Part shown: positions 1 to 10,813 of the stretch, in pieces
How positions within the stretch are numbered: position 1 is the stretch's first letter
How the letters are laid out: each line of letters starts with the position of its first letter
Assembly (NCBI RefSeq): GCF_040947875.1
Contig: NZ_JBFRXN010000002.1
Coordinates: 1,116,001 to 1,180,000, forward strand
Source: Pseudomonas sp. MYb118
Lineage (GTDB): Bacteria > Pseudomonadota > Gammaproteobacteria > Pseudomonadales > Pseudomonadaceae
Length of the DNA stretch: 64,000 nucleotides
Direction: 5' to 3'
Program-made: the position numbers and the translations under genes
The notes under the pieces: generated by a model
What the model saw: only the letters and a program-made list of their open reading frames with translations
The model's database searches: none
Told to the model about the DNA's origin: nothing

Positions 1-596
<596 letters not shown>

Positions 597-666
597 ATAC
601 AGTTATTTCATCTTCATCATGTCATTCATCTTTTCCAATTCATCTTTTTCAAAGTCAAAATTACCT

Positions 667-2076
667 ATGACCAACGAATCGTCTAAAGCGCCGCCGCTTT
701 ACCCGAAGACCCACCTGCTAGCCGCAAGTGGTATCGCCGCCCTTCTGAGCCTGGCGCTTCTGGTATTCCCTTCCAGTGATGTAGAAGCCAAAAAGACAAC
801 CCTGAGCCTTGAACTGGAAAGCCCTGCTGAACAACTGACACAAGATCAAGACGCATCTGACGCCGCCCAAGCCACAAATGAGCCGGTAACTTCTCCTTTC
901 GCGCAGATCGAAAACAGCACCGAAGAGCCTCAGGAAACCGCCCAGGCCGAGCCTGCGGTCGAGGAAATCAAGAGCCCGAACCACCGTGAAGTGATCGTCG
1001 CCAAGGGCGACACGCTTTCGACTCTGTTCGAAAAAGTCGGCCTGCCTGCCACCGCGGTGCACGAAGTGCTGGCCAGCGACAAACAGGCGAAGCAATTCAG
1101 CCAACTGCAACGCGGCCAGAAACTCGAGTTCGAACTCAATCCGGAAGGCCAGCTGGTCAACCTGCACACCAAACTCAGCGACCTTGAAAGCATCACCCTG
1201 ACCCGCAACGACAAGGGTTACGCCTTCAATCGCATCACCACCAAGCCTACCGTGCGCTCGGCCTATGCCCATGGCGTGATCAACAGCTCGCTGTCGCAAT
1301 CCGCCGCACGGGCCGGGCTCTCCCACAGCCTGACCATGGACATGGCCAACGTGTTCGGCTACGACATCGACTTCGCCCAGGATATTCGCCAGGGCGACGA
1401 GTTCGACGTGATCTACGAGCAGAAAGTCGTCAACGGCAAATCCATCGGCAACGGGCCGATCCTCTCCGCACGCTTCACCAACCGCGGCAAGACCTACACC
1501 GCCGTTCGCTACACCAACAAGCAAGGCAACAGCAGCTACTACACCGCTGAAGGCAACAGCATGCGCAAGGCGTTCATCCGTACGCCGGTGGACTTTGCCC
1601 GCATCAGCTCGAAATTCTCCATGGGCCGCAAGCATCCGATCCTCAACAAGATCCGCGCCCACAAGGGTGTCGACTACGCAGCCCCACGCGGCACGCCCAT
1701 CAAGGCAGCAGGTGATGGCAAAGTATTGCTGGCTGGCCGCCGCGGCGGTTACGGCAACACCGTGATCATCCAGCACGGCAACACCTACCGCACCCTGTAC
1801 GGCCACATGCAAGGTTTCGCCAAGGGCGTGCAAACCGGCAGCTCCGTCAAGCAGGGCCAGGTCATCGGCTACATCGGTACCACCGGTCTCTCCACCGGCC
1901 CGCACTTGCACTACGAGTTCCAGGTCAACGGCGTTCACGTAGACCCGCTGAGCCAGAAGCTGGCCATGGCCGATCCGATCTCCAAGGCCGAGCGCTCGCG
2001 CTTCCTTGCGCAAAGCCAACCGCTGATGGCACGCATGGATCAGGAGAAAGCCACCATGCTGGCTTCGAAGCGCTAA
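667..2076 (+). CDS. mepM: Membrane-anchored M23 peptidoglycan DD-metallopeptidase (MepM-like)
   Basis: A 469-residue periplasmic peptidoglycan endopeptidase. One hydrophobic segment lies near the N-terminus (THLLAASGIAALLSLALLV). An OapA/LysM-like region follows (REVIVAKGDTLSTLFEKVG), and the C-terminal third is an M23 LytM domain. Zinc and catalytic residues are visible: H332 and D336 in HKGVDYAAPRGTPI, and H413/H415 in GPHLHYEF, so it should be active. An in-frame ATG at 619 would add 16 residues. I prefer 667 (MTNESSKAPP) because the upstream part is low-complexity and lies too close to the candidate promoter. The gene is followed after 3 bp by anmK, so the pair is probably cotranscribed, coupling wall cleavage with recycling of wall sugars. 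The symbol is by family resemblance to E. coli MepM. Confidence 0.88.
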   Translation: MTNESSKAPPLYPKTHLLAASGIAALLSLALLVFPSSDVEAKKTTLSLELESPAEQLTQDQDASDAAQATNEPVTSPFAQIENSTEEPQETAQAEPAVEEIKSPNHREVIVAKGDTLSTLFEKVGLPATAVHEVLASDKQAKQFSQLQRGQKLEFELNPEGQLVNLHTKLSDLESITLTRNDKGYAFNRITTKPTVRSAYAHGVINSSLSQSAARAGLSHSLTMDMANVFGYDIDFAQDIRQGDEFDVIYEQKVVNGKSIGNGPILSARFTNRGKTYTAVRYTNKQGNSSYYTAEGNSMRKAFIRTPVDFARISSKFSMGRKHPILNKIRAHKGVDYAAPRGTPIKAAGDGKVLLAGRRGGYGNTVIIQHGNTYRTLYGHMQGFAKGVQTGSSVKQGQVIGYIGTTGLSTGPHLHYEFQVNGVHVDPLSQKLAMADPISKAERSRFLAQSQPLMARMDQEKATMLASKR

Positions 2077-3171
<1,095 letters not shown>

Positions 3172-3183
3172 ACCCCAGACAGC

Positions 3184-3215
3184 AAAACGCCGCAGGACCG
3201 TTAAGCCCTGCGGCG
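3184..3215 (-). terminator. Rho-independent terminator of erpA
   Basis: A perfect 9-bp stem (CGCCGCAGG at 3188-3196 with CCTGCGGCG at 3207-3215) is preceded on the plus strand by AAAA. On the minus strand this gives a GC-rich hairpin followed by TTTT. It lies just downstream of the minus-strand erpA stop and between the two convergent genes. Confidence 0.75.
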
Positions 3216-3238
3216 CTGGATAATGCTGTGAAGCGCGA

Positions 3239-3589
3239 TCAGATCGAGAACGAAGAACCGCAACCGCAAGTGGTCGTGGCATTCGGGTTCTTGATCACGA
3301 AACGCGAACCTTCCAGACCTTCCTGGTAATCCACCTCTGCACCTGCCAGGTACTGGAAGCTCATCGGATCGACGACCAGGCTCACGCCTTCGCGCTCGAC
3401 GATGGTGTCATCATCGGCCACTTCTTCATCGAAGGTGAAGCCGTACTGAAAACCCGAACAACCGCCGCCCGTAACGAATACGCGCAGCTTCAAGCGATCA
3501 TTCCCCTCTTCATCGACCAGGCTCTTCACCTTGTGCGCGGCACCGTGGGTGAATTGCAAAGCCGTGGGGGTGAAGGATTCGACGCTCAT
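3239..3589 (-). CDS. erpA: Iron-sulfur cluster insertion protein ErpA (A-type carrier)
   Basis: A 116-residue A-type Fe-S carrier that delivers clusters to apo-enzymes such as those of isoprenoid synthesis. The three conserved cysteines are visible: one in [11 protein letters not shown] and two in the C-terminal CGCGSSF. The central RVFVTGGG segment and total length match ErpA. It is a stand-alone minus-strand gene convergent with anmK and followed by its own terminator. ErpA is usually essential for aerobic growth in gammaproteobacteria (family knowledge). Confidence 0.95.
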   Translation of the reverse strand: MSVESFTPTALQFTHGAAHKVKSLVDEEGNDRLKLRVFVTGGGCSGFQYGFTFDEEVADDDTIVEREGVSLVVDPMSFQYLAGAEVDYQEGLEGSRFVIKNPNATTTCGCGSSFSI

Positions 3590-3711
3590 GCTAACTATCT
3601 CCCGGCGTTACGCCGCCATAATGCGTGATGACGCGCATTATCCGCTTCTCCGAGAAAATCGGTCAACTATTGTTACGGTATATCAATAAACCCGATTACC
3701 GGTCGCCCATG

Positions 3712-3739
3712 AAAAAAGGCCCGTTCGACGGGCCTTTTT
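3712..3739 (-). terminator. Bidirectional intrinsic terminator after argC
   Basis: The hairpin AAAAAAGGCCCG-TTCGA-CGGGCCTTTTT has an 11-bp stem with A and T tracts on the two sides, so it could work in either direction. It lies 19 bp past the minus-strand stop of argC. Confidence 0.85.
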
Positions 3740-3757
3740 GCTGTACGCGGTAAAGTG

Positions 3758-4792
3758 TTACGGCAACATGCCGGCGTGGGACAGGCCCAGGCGCTCATCC
3801 AGGCCGAACAGGATGTTGAGGTTCTGCACTGCCTGGCCCGATGCACCTTTGACCAGGTTGTCGATCACCGACAACACCACCACCAGGTCACCGTCCTGCG
3901 GACGATGCACGGCGATACGGCAGACGTTGGCGCCGCGCACGCTGCGGGTTTCCGGATGGCTGCCGGCCGGCATCACGTCCACGAACGGCTCGTTGGCATA
4001 ACGCTTCTCGAACAACGCCTGCAGATCCACCGAGCGATCCACCACCGTCGCGTACAGTGTGGAGTGAATGCCGCGGATCATCGGGGTCAGGTGCGGAACG
4101 AAGGTCAGGCCGACGTCCTTGCCTGCTGCGCGACGCAGACCCTGGCGGATTTCCGGCAGGTGACGGTGACCTTTCACCGCGTAGGCTTTCAGGCTTTCCG
4201 ACGTCTCGGAGTACAACGAACCCACAGAAGCGCCACGACCGGCACCACTGACACCGGACTTGCAGTCGGCGATCAAGCGCGTGGTATCAGCCAGGCCCGC
4301 CTCGAGCAACGGCAGGAAACCCAACTGGGTCGCGGTCGGGTAGCAACCCGGCACGGCGATCAGGCGCGCCTGCTTGATCTGCTCGCGATTGACTTCCGGC
4401 AAGCCGTAGACGGCCTCTTCCAGCAGTTGCGGCGCGCCATGCGGCTGGTTGTACCACTTGGCCCATTCGTCAGCGTCCTGCAGACGGAAGTCCGCCGAAA
4501 GGTCGATGACCTTGGTCCCGGCCGCCAGCAACTCGCCAGCCAGCGCATGGGCAACACCATGGGGCGTGGCGAAAAACACCACGTCGCAGGCACCCAGGGT
4601 TTTCACGTCAGGAACGCTGAACGCCAGGCCGTCGTAATGACCGCGCAGGTTCGGGTACATATCGGCCACGGCCAGACCGGCCTCGGATCGGGAAGTGATG
4701 ACTACCACTTCAGCTTGCGGATGCTGTGCCAACAGACGCAGCAGTTCGACACCGGTGTAACCCGTGCCGCCGACGATACCGACCTTGACCAT
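3758..4792 (-). CDS. argC: N-acetyl-gamma-glutamyl-phosphate reductase
   Basis: A 344-residue NADPH-dependent reductase that makes N-acetylglutamate semialdehyde, the third step of arginine synthesis. The nucleotide-binding loop [16 protein letters not shown] is at the N-terminus. The catalytic cysteine is C150 in the VPGCYPTA motif. The open frame extends 24 codons upstream of ATG 4792, but the family start is MVKVGIVGG and the upstream part reads as intergenic sequence. Monocistronic, divergent from hemJ, and followed by a strong terminator. Confidence 0.95.
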   Translation of the reverse strand: MVKVGIVGGTGYTGVELLRLLAQHPQAEVVVITSRSEAGLAVADMYPNLRGHYDGLAFSVPDVKTLGACDVVFFATPHGVAHALAGELLAAGTKVIDLSADFRLQDADEWAKWYNQPHGAPQLLEEAVYGLPEVNREQIKQARLIAVPGCYPTATQLGFLPLLEAGLADTTRLIADCKSGVSGAGRGASVGSLYSETSESLKAYAVKGHRHLPEIRQGLRRAAGKDVGLTFVPHLTPMIRGIHSTLYATVVDRSVDLQALFEKRYANEPFVDVMPAGSHPETRSVRGANVCRIAVHRPQDGDLVVVLSVIDNLVKGASGQAVQNLNILFGLDERLGLSHAGMLP

Positions 4793-4865
4793 AAACCTGC
4801 CCTCAACGAACCCACTGGAAAGCCGTCGATAATAGGGGCCGCGCGCCCCTGCGACAACCGTCAAG

Positions 4866-4895
4866 GTGACGTGCGGCCGCTCAAGCCTCTACTAT
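4866..4895 (+). promoter_or_regulatory. Candidate hemJ promoter
   Basis: GTGACG at 4866-4871 and TACTAT at 4890-4895 with an 18-base spacer, ending 32 bases before the hemJ ATG. The match to the sigma-70 consensus is reasonable. No other element was recognised in the argC/hemJ intergenic region. Confidence 0.4.
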
Positions 4896-4927
4896 TCGGG
4901 CTACCGTGAACCTGGGAATAACTAAAA

Positions 4928-5356
4928 ATGCTTTATCTGTGGCTCAAAGCGCTTCATATCGTCAGCATGGTCTGCTGGTTTGCCGGCCTGTTCTATCTTC
5001 CTCGTCTGTTCGTTTATCACGCGCAAAGTGAAGACACCGTCAGCCAGGAACGCTTCAGCCTGATGGAGCGCAAGCTGTACCGCGGCATCATGGGCCCGGC
5101 GATGATCGCCACCCTGGCGTTCGGCATTGCGTTGATCAGTCTGAACCCGAGCATCTTCAGCCAGGGCGGCTGGATTCACGCCAAGCTGACCCTGGTGGTG
5201 TTCCTCATCGGCTATCACCACATGTGCGGCGCGCAGTTGAAACGTTTCGCCCGTGGCGAGAACACCCGCAGCCATGTCTTTTATCGCTGGTTCAATGAAG
5301 TGCCGGTTCTGTTATTGCTGGCTATCGTAATTCTGGTCGTCGTTCGACCGTTCTAA
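4928..5356 (+). CDS. hemJ: Protoporphyrinogen IX oxidase HemJ (four-helix membrane protein)
   Basis: A 142-residue inner-membrane protein of the HemJ/CopD-like family that oxidises protoporphyrinogen IX in haem synthesis. Four hydrophobic segments are visible, the first containing the conserved LHIVSMVCWFAGLFYLPRL with the haem-ligand-type histidine near residue 10. A second HMCG motif follows in helix 3, and the C-terminus is hydrophobic. Size is exactly that of the family. It is followed after 33 bp by a nitronate monooxygenase gene on the same strand; a functional link is not evident. Confidence 0.85.
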   Translation: MLYLWLKALHIVSMVCWFAGLFYLPRLFVYHAQSEDTVSQERFSLMERKLYRGIMGPAMIATLAFGIALISLNPSIFSQGGWIHAKLTLVVFLIGYHHMCGAQLKRFARGENTRSHVFYRWFNEVPVLLLLAIVILVVVRPF

Positions 5357-5389
5357 CTTCAATCGGCACCACTTACCGGGGTACTTCCA

Positions 5390-6358
5390 ATGTCGCTGCC
5401 CGCTTTGCTCGAACAACGTTTGCGCCTGCCCGTCGTGGCGGCGCCGATGTTTCTGATCTCCAACCCACAACTGGTGCTCGCCTGCTGTCGTAATGGCGTG
5501 GTGGGCAGCTTTCCGGCGCTGAACCAACGCGAGAGCAGCGGCTTCAAGGCCTGGCTGGAAGAAATCGAAGCAGGCCTGGCGACACTGGACAACCCCGCGC
5601 CTTATGCGGTGAACCTGATCGTCCATAACAGCAACCCGCGCCTGCAAGCAGACCTGGCGATTTGCATCGAGCACAAGGTGCCGATCGTGATCACCAGCCT
5701 TGGCGCGGTCAAGGAGCTGGTCGATGCGGTGCACAGCTATGGTGGCCTGGTGTTCCATGACGTGACGACACGCCGGCATGCGGAGAAAGCCGCCGAAGCC
5801 GGCGTCGATGGCTTGATCGCCGTGGCGGCAGGTGCTGGCGGACACGCCGGGACCTGGAGCCCGTTTTCGCTGATAGCCGAAATCCGTCAGTTCTTCGACA
5901 AGACGTTATTGCTCGCGGGCTGCCTGAACCACGGCCACGAGATTCTCGCGGCCCAATTGCTGGGCGCGGACCTGGCCTACTTCGGTACACGCTTCATCGG
6001 CACCACCGAAAGTCATGCCCCCGATGCCTATAAAGAGATGCTGCTGACCTCCCGTGCAGCAGACATCATTCACACGCCGGCGGTGTCGGGCGTACCGGCC
6101 AGCTTCATGCGCCAGAGCCTGGAGGCGGCTGGTTTCGACATGGCAGCGCTGCAGAACAAGGGTGACGTCAACTTCGGCGCCAAGCTCAAGCCGTTGAACG
6201 ATGAAGCCAAAGCCTGGAAAACCGTCTGGTCCGCAGGCCAGGGCGTCGGCGACATCACTGACTTGCCCAGCGTGGAGCAACTGGTCGCACGGCTGGACGC
6301 CGAGTACCGCAAGGCACTGGAACTGGCCGCGCAACTGCCGAATCGCTGGCCGCGCTGA
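5390..6358 (+). CDS. Nitronate monooxygenase (2-nitropropane dioxygenase family)
   Basis: A 322-residue FMN-dependent TIM-barrel enzyme, expected to oxidise alkyl nitronates and detoxify metabolites such as propionate-3-nitronate. The N-terminal VVAAPMFLISNP, the central GAGGHAGTWS phosphate-binding loop and the GADLAYFGTRFIGT segment are typical of class I nitronate monooxygenases. Substrate cannot be read from sequence. It probably shares a transcript with hemJ and is followed 83 bp later by the DUF805 gene. Confidence 0.85.
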   Translation: MSLPALLEQRLRLPVVAAPMFLISNPQLVLACCRNGVVGSFPALNQRESSGFKAWLEEIEAGLATLDNPAPYAVNLIVHNSNPRLQADLAICIEHKVPIVITSLGAVKELVDAVHSYGGLVFHDVTTRRHAEKAAEAGVDGLIAVAAGAGGHAGTWSPFSLIAEIRQFFDKTLLLAGCLNHGHEILAAQLLGADLAYFGTRFIGTTESHAPDAYKEMLLTSRAADIIHTPAVSGVPASFMRQSLEAAGFDMAALQNKGDVNFGAKLKPLNDEAKAWKTVWSAGQGVGDITDLPSVEQLVARLDAEYRKALELAAQLPNRWPR

Positions 6359-6441
6359 CCGGAAAACTTGGCCAGCCATCCCCGGCTGGCCTTACACTCC
6401 CCACTTACCCCCTTCAAACCCCGCGACAAGGATGCCTCGCA

Positions 6442-7416
6442 ATGAGTGACACCCGTTTCAAGATCGTTTTCGACGGCACGCTACGGCCTGGTGTCGAGAT
6501 CACCACGGCAAAACTCAACCTGGCGGCGCTGTACAAAAGCGACGTGGCGGCTGTGGAACGGCTGTTCACCGGTCAGACAGTGACACTCAAGCAAGGCCTG
6601 TCACAGGCAGAAGCGCAAACCTACCTGCAAGCGCTGACGAAAGCCGGGGTCGATGCGCGCATCGAGGCGGAACCGGCGATCGAACTCAGCCTGGCCGACG
6701 TACAACATGCCCCCGTCAACCGGGAGCCGGTGTACGCCGACCCTGAATCGCCTTATGCACCACCCCGGGCCACCGTCGGCGAAAACCTCCCGCAGTTCGC
6801 GACACTCAAGCCTTTTGGCGTCACCGGCCGAATTGGCCGCTTGCGCTACCTGGCCTGGACCATGGTCCTGACCCTCGTAGTGCTCGGCGTCGGGTCGGTC
6901 GCGGCCGTCGTCGCCATCGGCCTGATCAGCACTGACTCATCCGCCGGCCTGATCATCGGGGGGCTGCTGGCATTCTTCCTGTGCCTGGCCATCGGGGTCG
7001 TCAGCATTCAGATAGCCGTCCAGCGCCTGCATGACATTGGCTGGTCCGGTTGGCTCTGGTTGTTGAATCTCGTGCCCTTCATCGGCAGTTTCTTCCCGTT
7101 CGTGATCATGTGCGTGCCGGGCACCAACGTCGCCAACCGCTACGGCCCTCCTCCGCCGCCCAACAGCACGGCGGTAAAAGTGCTGTCGTCATTGTGGGTC
7201 GTGTTCATTGTCGTCGTGTTTCTGGGTGCGCTGGCCGGCGGGTTCACCGCGTTGCAGCAGGAATACGAAAGTGCTGCCGAAACCAGCTATGACAGCAGCT
7301 CGGTGATCACCGACGAAGTGGAAGTCGAGCCGACCGAGGAAGTCGAGCAAATACCTGATTCCGCAGACGATGAAGCCGAAGAAGCTCAAGCCCCTGTAGA
7401 CTCTGCGAAAGAATGA
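6442..7416 (+). CDS. DUF805 membrane protein with an N-terminal cytoplasmic domain
   Basis: A 324-residue protein of unknown function in three parts. Residues 1 to about 75 form a small soluble domain (FKIVFDGTLRPGVEITTAKL). A DUF805 membrane region follows, with GVTGRIGRLRYLAWTMV, several transmembrane helices and the RLHDIGWSGW signature. A final helix precedes an acidic tail rich in Glu and Asp (EVEVEPTEEVEQIPDSADDE). DUF805 proteins are usually little more than the helical part, so both extensions are notable. The start is supported by AAGGATG spacing at 6428-6444. No function is assigned. Confidence 0.75.
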   Translation: MSDTRFKIVFDGTLRPGVEITTAKLNLAALYKSDVAAVERLFTGQTVTLKQGLSQAEAQTYLQALTKAGVDARIEAEPAIELSLADVQHAPVNREPVYADPESPYAPPRATVGENLPQFATLKPFGVTGRIGRLRYLAWTMVLTLVVLGVGSVAAVVAIGLISTDSSAGLIIGGLLAFFLCLAIGVVSIQIAVQRLHDIGWSGWLWLLNLVPFIGSFFPFVIMCVPGTNVANRYGPPPPPNSTAVKVLSSLWVVFIVVVFLGALAGGFTALQQEYESAAETSYDSSSVITDEVEVEPTEEVEQIPDSADDEAEEAQAPVDSAKE

Positions 7417-7477
7417 ACAACGCTCCCCGTTCGTGACACCTGCGTCGCGGCGCGCAGCTGTTGCGATGGAGAACTGC

Positions 7478-8266
7478 ATGACCCGTTACGCTCTGATCAC
7501 CGGCGCTTCCAGCGGCATCGGCCTGGCGATGGCCGAAGCGCTGGCCCGCCGCGGCCGCAGCCTGATCCTGGTGGCCCGACAACGTGATCAGCTGGAAAGC
7601 ATTGCGATTGAACTGACCCAGCGGTTTGGCGTGGAGGTGCTGTTTCGCGCCTGCGATCTGGGCGAGCCCTTGCGCCTGTCCGGCTTTCTGCTGGAACTGG
7701 AAGAAAGCGACCGGCAAATCGACCTGTTGGTCAATTGCGCCGGCATGGGTACCTGCGGGCCGTTCCTGGCGCAGGACTGGATGACCGAGCAAGACCTGAT
7801 CGAAGTGAACATCCTCGCCCTTACGCGCCTTTGCCATGCCATCGGCAACAGCATGGCCCTGCACGGTGGCGGACAGATTCTCAACGTCGCCTCGGTCGCG
7901 GCCTTCAATCCCGGCCCCTGGATGAGCACTTACTACGCCAGCAAGGCCTACGTATTGCACTTTTCCGAAGGCTTGCGGGTCGAGCTGAAGAAATGCGCGG
8001 TCAAGGTTTCGGTGCTCTGTCCCGGTCCGACCCGCACGGCGTTCTACCGCACGGCGCAACTGGACACCGACAAACTGGCCGACAGCAACATGCTGATGAG
8101 CCCGGAAGAGGTCGCGCTCTACACCGTGCGCGCACTGGAAAAGAATCGCGCCATCATCATTCCGGGACGGCGCAATCGCTGGATCGCTCGCCTGTCGCGG
8201 CTGGGTACACGCTGGCTGAATCGCACGATCACCGGCATGGTCAACAAGGCCTATTGCCCGCGCTGA
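7478..8266 (+). CDS. Short-chain dehydrogenase/reductase
   Basis: A 262-residue NAD(P)-dependent oxidoreductase with the Rossmann motif TGASSGIG near the N-terminus, an NVASV strand and the catalytic YxxxK in YYASKAY. ATG 7478 is chosen over upstream in-frame starts because GGAGAA lies 5 bases before it and the protein then begins directly at the first beta strand (MTRYALITG). Classical SDR sequence does not reveal the substrate. The C-terminus is basic (RRNRWIARLSRLGTRWL), suggesting membrane association as in acyl-reducing SDRs; this is an inference. Confidence 0.85.
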   Translation: MTRYALITGASSGIGLAMAEALARRGRSLILVARQRDQLESIAIELTQRFGVEVLFRACDLGEPLRLSGFLLELEESDRQIDLLVNCAGMGTCGPFLAQDWMTEQDLIEVNILALTRLCHAIGNSMALHGGGQILNVASVAAFNPGPWMSTYYASKAYVLHFSEGLRVELKKCAVKVSVLCPGPTRTAFYRTAQLDTDKLADSNMLMSPEEVALYTVRALEKNRAIIIPGRRNRWIARLSRLGTRWLNRTITGMVNKAYCPR

Positions 8267-8271
8267 TGGCT

Positions 8272-8298
8272 CCAAGGTAAAAGGTCCCAAGGTAAAAG
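8272..8298. repeat. Two tandem copies of CCAAGGTAAAAG
   Basis: Identical 12-base units at 8272-8283 and 8287-8298 (period 15) lie between the SDR stop and hinT. They are too short for a functional call and may be a local duplication. Confidence 0.6.
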
Positions 8299-8359
8299 AC
8301 TGGGCTCGGACATACCCCATGGGTACACTCAGGCCAGCTCAAACAACGGAGAAACAGCT

Positions 8360-8698
8360 GTGGATACTCTGTTCACCAAGATCATCAACCGGGAAATCCC
8401 GGCGAAGATCATCTACGAGGACGACCAGGTACTGGCCTTCCACGACATCGCCCCACAGGCGCCGGTGCATTTTCTGGTGATTCCGAAAAAACCGGTGCGC
8501 ACCCTCAACGACCTCACCGAGGACGACAAGGCACTGGCCGGGCATATTCTGTTCACCGCCCAGCGCCTGGCGCTGGAGCTGGGCTGCGAAGAAGGCTTCC
8601 GGGTGGTCATGAACTGCAATGAAAAGGGTGGACAAACCGTCTACCACATTCATATGCACGTGCTCGGCCAACGCCAGATGAACTGGCCGCCGGGCTGA
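8360..8698 (+). CDS. hinT: HIT-family purine nucleoside phosphoramidase
   Basis: A 112-residue histidine-triad protein with the catalytic HIHMH motif in TVYHIHMHVLG near the C-terminus and the N-terminal FTKIINREIPAKIIYEDD of the HinT branch. It hydrolyses AMP-N-phosphoramidates such as aminoacyl- or lysyl-AMP adducts. The start is GTG at 8360, preceded by CGGAGAA, and no ATG fits. Monocistronic, followed by a REPIN and then coq7. Confidence 0.92.
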   Translation: MDTLFTKIINREIPAKIIYEDDQVLAFHDIAPQAPVHFLVIPKKPVRTLNDLTEDDKALAGHILFTAQRLALELGCEEGFRVVMNCNEKGGQTVYHIHMHVLGQRQMNWPPG

Positions 8699-8710
8699 TC
8701 GCCCTTCGCG

Positions 8711-8801
8711 TCTCTGTAGGAGCCAGCTTGCTGGCGATGGGAAATCAGACAACCCCGCGTCGTCTGAACCACCATCGCCAGCAAGCTGGCTCCTACAGAG
8801 A
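8711..8801. repeat. REPIN (inverted pair of REP sequences, GCCAGC variant)
   Basis: Two perfectly complementary 30-base arms (8711-8740 and 8772-8801) contain TGTAGGAGCCAGCTTGCTGG. The internal stem is GCCAGC/GCTGGC instead of the commoner GCGAGC/GCTCGC, and both arms carry the change. It lies between hinT and coq7. Confidence 0.9.
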
Positions 8802-8890
8802 CAGACGAAACCGCTGTGCAATGACCCAACGCAAACCTTCCCCGGCCGATTGGGTTAAACTGGCCGCCGAGATTCTTCCCGGAGGTCAGC

Positions 8891-9538
8891 ATGACTACCC
8901 AACGTCACTACTCGCCCATTGACCGTCTTCTGCTGCAAGCCGATGCCGCGATGCGTACCCTGCTGCCCTTCAGCGGCCAACCGTACCGCCCGTCGCCGGC
9001 CATCGTGCAGCCGGAAGTGCAAATGAGCGACGAGGACACCCGGCATGTGGCCGGCCTGATGCGCATCAACCATACCGGCGAAGTCTGCGCCCAGGCGCTT
9101 TATCAGGGTCAGGCCCTGACGGCCAAGCTGCCGCAGGTGCGTGCCGCCATGGAACATGCCGCCGAAGAGGAAATCGACCATCTGGTGTGGTGCGAACAGC
9201 GCATTCACCAGCTGGGCAGCCATACCAGCATTCTCAACCCGCTGTTTTATGGCATGTCGTTCGGCATTGGCGCCGTCGCCGGCCTGATCAGCGACAAAGT
9301 CAGCCTGGGCTTTGTTGCCGCCACTGAGCATCAGGTGTGCAAGCACTTGAACGAGCACCTTGAGCAACTGCCGGCGGAAGATGAGAAGTCCCGGGCGATT
9401 CTCGAACAGATGCGCATTGATGAAGAGCATCATGCCGAGAGTGCTCTGGAAGCGGGCGGTTTCCGTTTTCCGGCGCCGGTGAAGTTCGGGATGAGTTTGT
9501 TGGCCAAGGTGATGACCAAGAGTACTTATCGGATTTGA
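8891..9538 (+). CDS. coq7: Demethoxyubiquinone hydroxylase (Coq7 family)
   Basis: A 215-residue di-iron monooxygenase that hydroxylates demethoxyubiquinol late in ubiquinone synthesis. Iron-binding glutamate/histidine motifs appear in two helical pairs: NHTGEVCAQ and [13 protein letters not shown], then a Glu-containing central helix, and [10 protein letters not shown] near the C-terminus. CCCGGAGGTCAGC provides a strong ribosome site before ATG 8891. It acts at the inner membrane; Pseudomonas uses it instead of, or alongside, UbiF-type flavoenzymes. Confidence 0.93.
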   Translation: MTTQRHYSPIDRLLLQADAAMRTLLPFSGQPYRPSPAIVQPEVQMSDEDTRHVAGLMRINHTGEVCAQALYQGQALTAKLPQVRAAMEHAAEEEIDHLVWCEQRIHQLGSHTSILNPLFYGMSFGIGAVAGLISDKVSLGFVAATEHQVCKHLNEHLEQLPAEDEKSRAILEQMRIDEEHHAESALEAGGFRFPAPVKFGMSLLAKVMTKSTYRI

Positions 9539-9610
9539 GGTGCTTTCGTCGTAGTGTCGCCCGAAGACAAGCTCGCCCCCCACAGAAAATCAAAAGCAGA
9601 TTGGGGCTCC

Positions 9611-9714
9611 CCTGTAGGAGCGAGCACGCTCGCGATGGTTTCCAGGACACCGCGGGGCATCAGACAGCCATCGTCATCGTTAACGACCATCGCGAGCAAG
9701 CTCGCTCCTACAGG
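9611..9714. repeat. REPIN (GCGAGC type)
   Basis: The arms at 9611-9639 and 9686-9714 read CCTGTAGGAGCGAGC... and its complement with one difference in the loop of the left arm. It lies between convergent coq7 and speD. Confidence 0.88.
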
Positions 9715-9733
9715 GTGAGCACTCGAAGAAATA

Positions 9734-9766
9734 AAAAGGCGACTGCCGTGAGGGAGTCGCCTTTTT
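9734..9766 (-). terminator. Intrinsic terminator of speD (bidirectional)
   Basis: A stem AAAAAGGCGACT / AGTCGCCTTTTTT of 12 bp with a 9-base loop. It lies immediately past the minus-strand speD stop and can also stop plus-strand readthrough from coq7. Confidence 0.85.
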
Positions 9767-9780
9767 TGTGCTCGAAGTTC

Positions 9781-10575
9781 TTAGCTCGGCATGTTGCGTG
9801 CGTAGAAGATTTCGAGCATTTCGTGTTTCACACGTTCGGTCACCTGGGCGCGCTGCTCGGAGGACAGGTTGCTGGTCGCGTCGCCGAACAGGTAGTTGTC
9901 CAGTTCGAAGTTCTTCAGCAGCATTTTGGTGTGGAACAGGTTTTCCTGGTACACGTTCACGTCGGTCATCTGGTACGCGTCGCGGGTGTCTTCGGACAGG
10001 TAGTTCTGGATCGAGTTGATCTCGTGGTCGATGAAGTGCTTCTTGCCTTCGACGTCACGGGTGAAGCCGCGCACGCGATAGTCCACGGTCACGATGTCCG
10101 AGTCGAACTGGTGAATGAGGAAGTTGAGCGCCTTGAGCGGTGAAATGACCCCGCAGGTCGACACGTCGATGTCCACACGGAACGTGGCAATACCGTCGTC
10201 CGGATGGATTTCCGGATAGGTGTGCACCGTAATGTGGCTCTTGTCGAGGTGGGCCAGGATGATTTCCGGCAATGGACCCGGGGACTCTTCGATCTGACTC
10301 TCGGTCGGGGTGACCGGCTCTTCGGAGATCAGGATCGTGACGCTGGCGCCCTGTGGTTCGTAGTCCTGACTGGCGATGTTCAGGATGTTGGCACCAATGA
10401 TATCGACAACTTCCGTGAGGATCTGCGTCAGGCGCTTCGCGTTGTACTCTTGGTTGATGTACTCGACGTAGGCCTGCTGGTCTTGCGGGGTTTCCGCGTA
10501 GCAGATGTCATAGATGTTGAAGCTCAAGGTCTTTGTCAGGTTGTTGAACCCGTGGAGCTTGAGTTTGCTTTTCAC
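9781..10575 (-). CDS. speD: S-adenosylmethionine decarboxylase proenzyme (class 1A)
   Basis: A 264-residue pyruvoyl enzyme that supplies decarboxylated SAM for spermidine synthesis. Length equals that of E. coli SpeD. The self-cleavage site is K112-S113 in [13 protein letters not shown], giving a small beta chain and an alpha chain that begins with the pyruvoyl group. The conserved [13 protein letters not shown], with the catalytic cysteine, follows. A 238-bp leader separates it from the OsmC gene. Catalytic residues are intact. Confidence 0.95.
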   Translation of the reverse strand: MKSKLKLHGFNNLTKTLSFNIYDICYAETPQDQQAYVEYINQEYNAKRLTQILTEVVDIIGANILNIASQDYEPQGASVTILISEEPVTPTESQIEESPGPLPEIILAHLDKSHITVHTYPEIHPDDGIATFRVDIDVSTCGVISPLKALNFLIHQFDSDIVTVDYRVRGFTRDVEGKKHFIDHEINSIQNYLSEDTRDAYQMTDVNVYQENLFHTKMLLKNFELDNYLFGDATSNLSSEQRAQVTERVKHEMLEIFYARNMPS

Positions 10576-10813
10576 CGTTAAAAACTCTCTATGTATTGCG
10601 GCCCGGCCGCGTGATCAAGCATGCCCGTCAGATGCGAACGACGCACCTGCGTAGGACGGTTAACACCTCTTCGCGATGGCGATTTTGGTTGTCTGATCGG
10701 GTGAGCGGCCTGTCGGCTGACGGGCCACCACCCTGAAAAAAGTGGCGCATTATGCAGACGTCAGCCATGGATCACCAGAGTCTGCACTGCATTTATGATA
10801 GTTGAATGTCGTC

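Noticed and set aside
8313..8325. The palindrome TACCCCATGGGTA before hinT as an operator
   Set aside because: It is short, built on a common CCATGG core, and there is no second copy or linked regulator to support a function.
8711..9714. CRISPR-like repetition of similar 25-30 base units
   Set aside because: The units occur as inverted pairs scattered between genes, not as evenly spaced direct repeats with unique spacers, and no cas genes are present.
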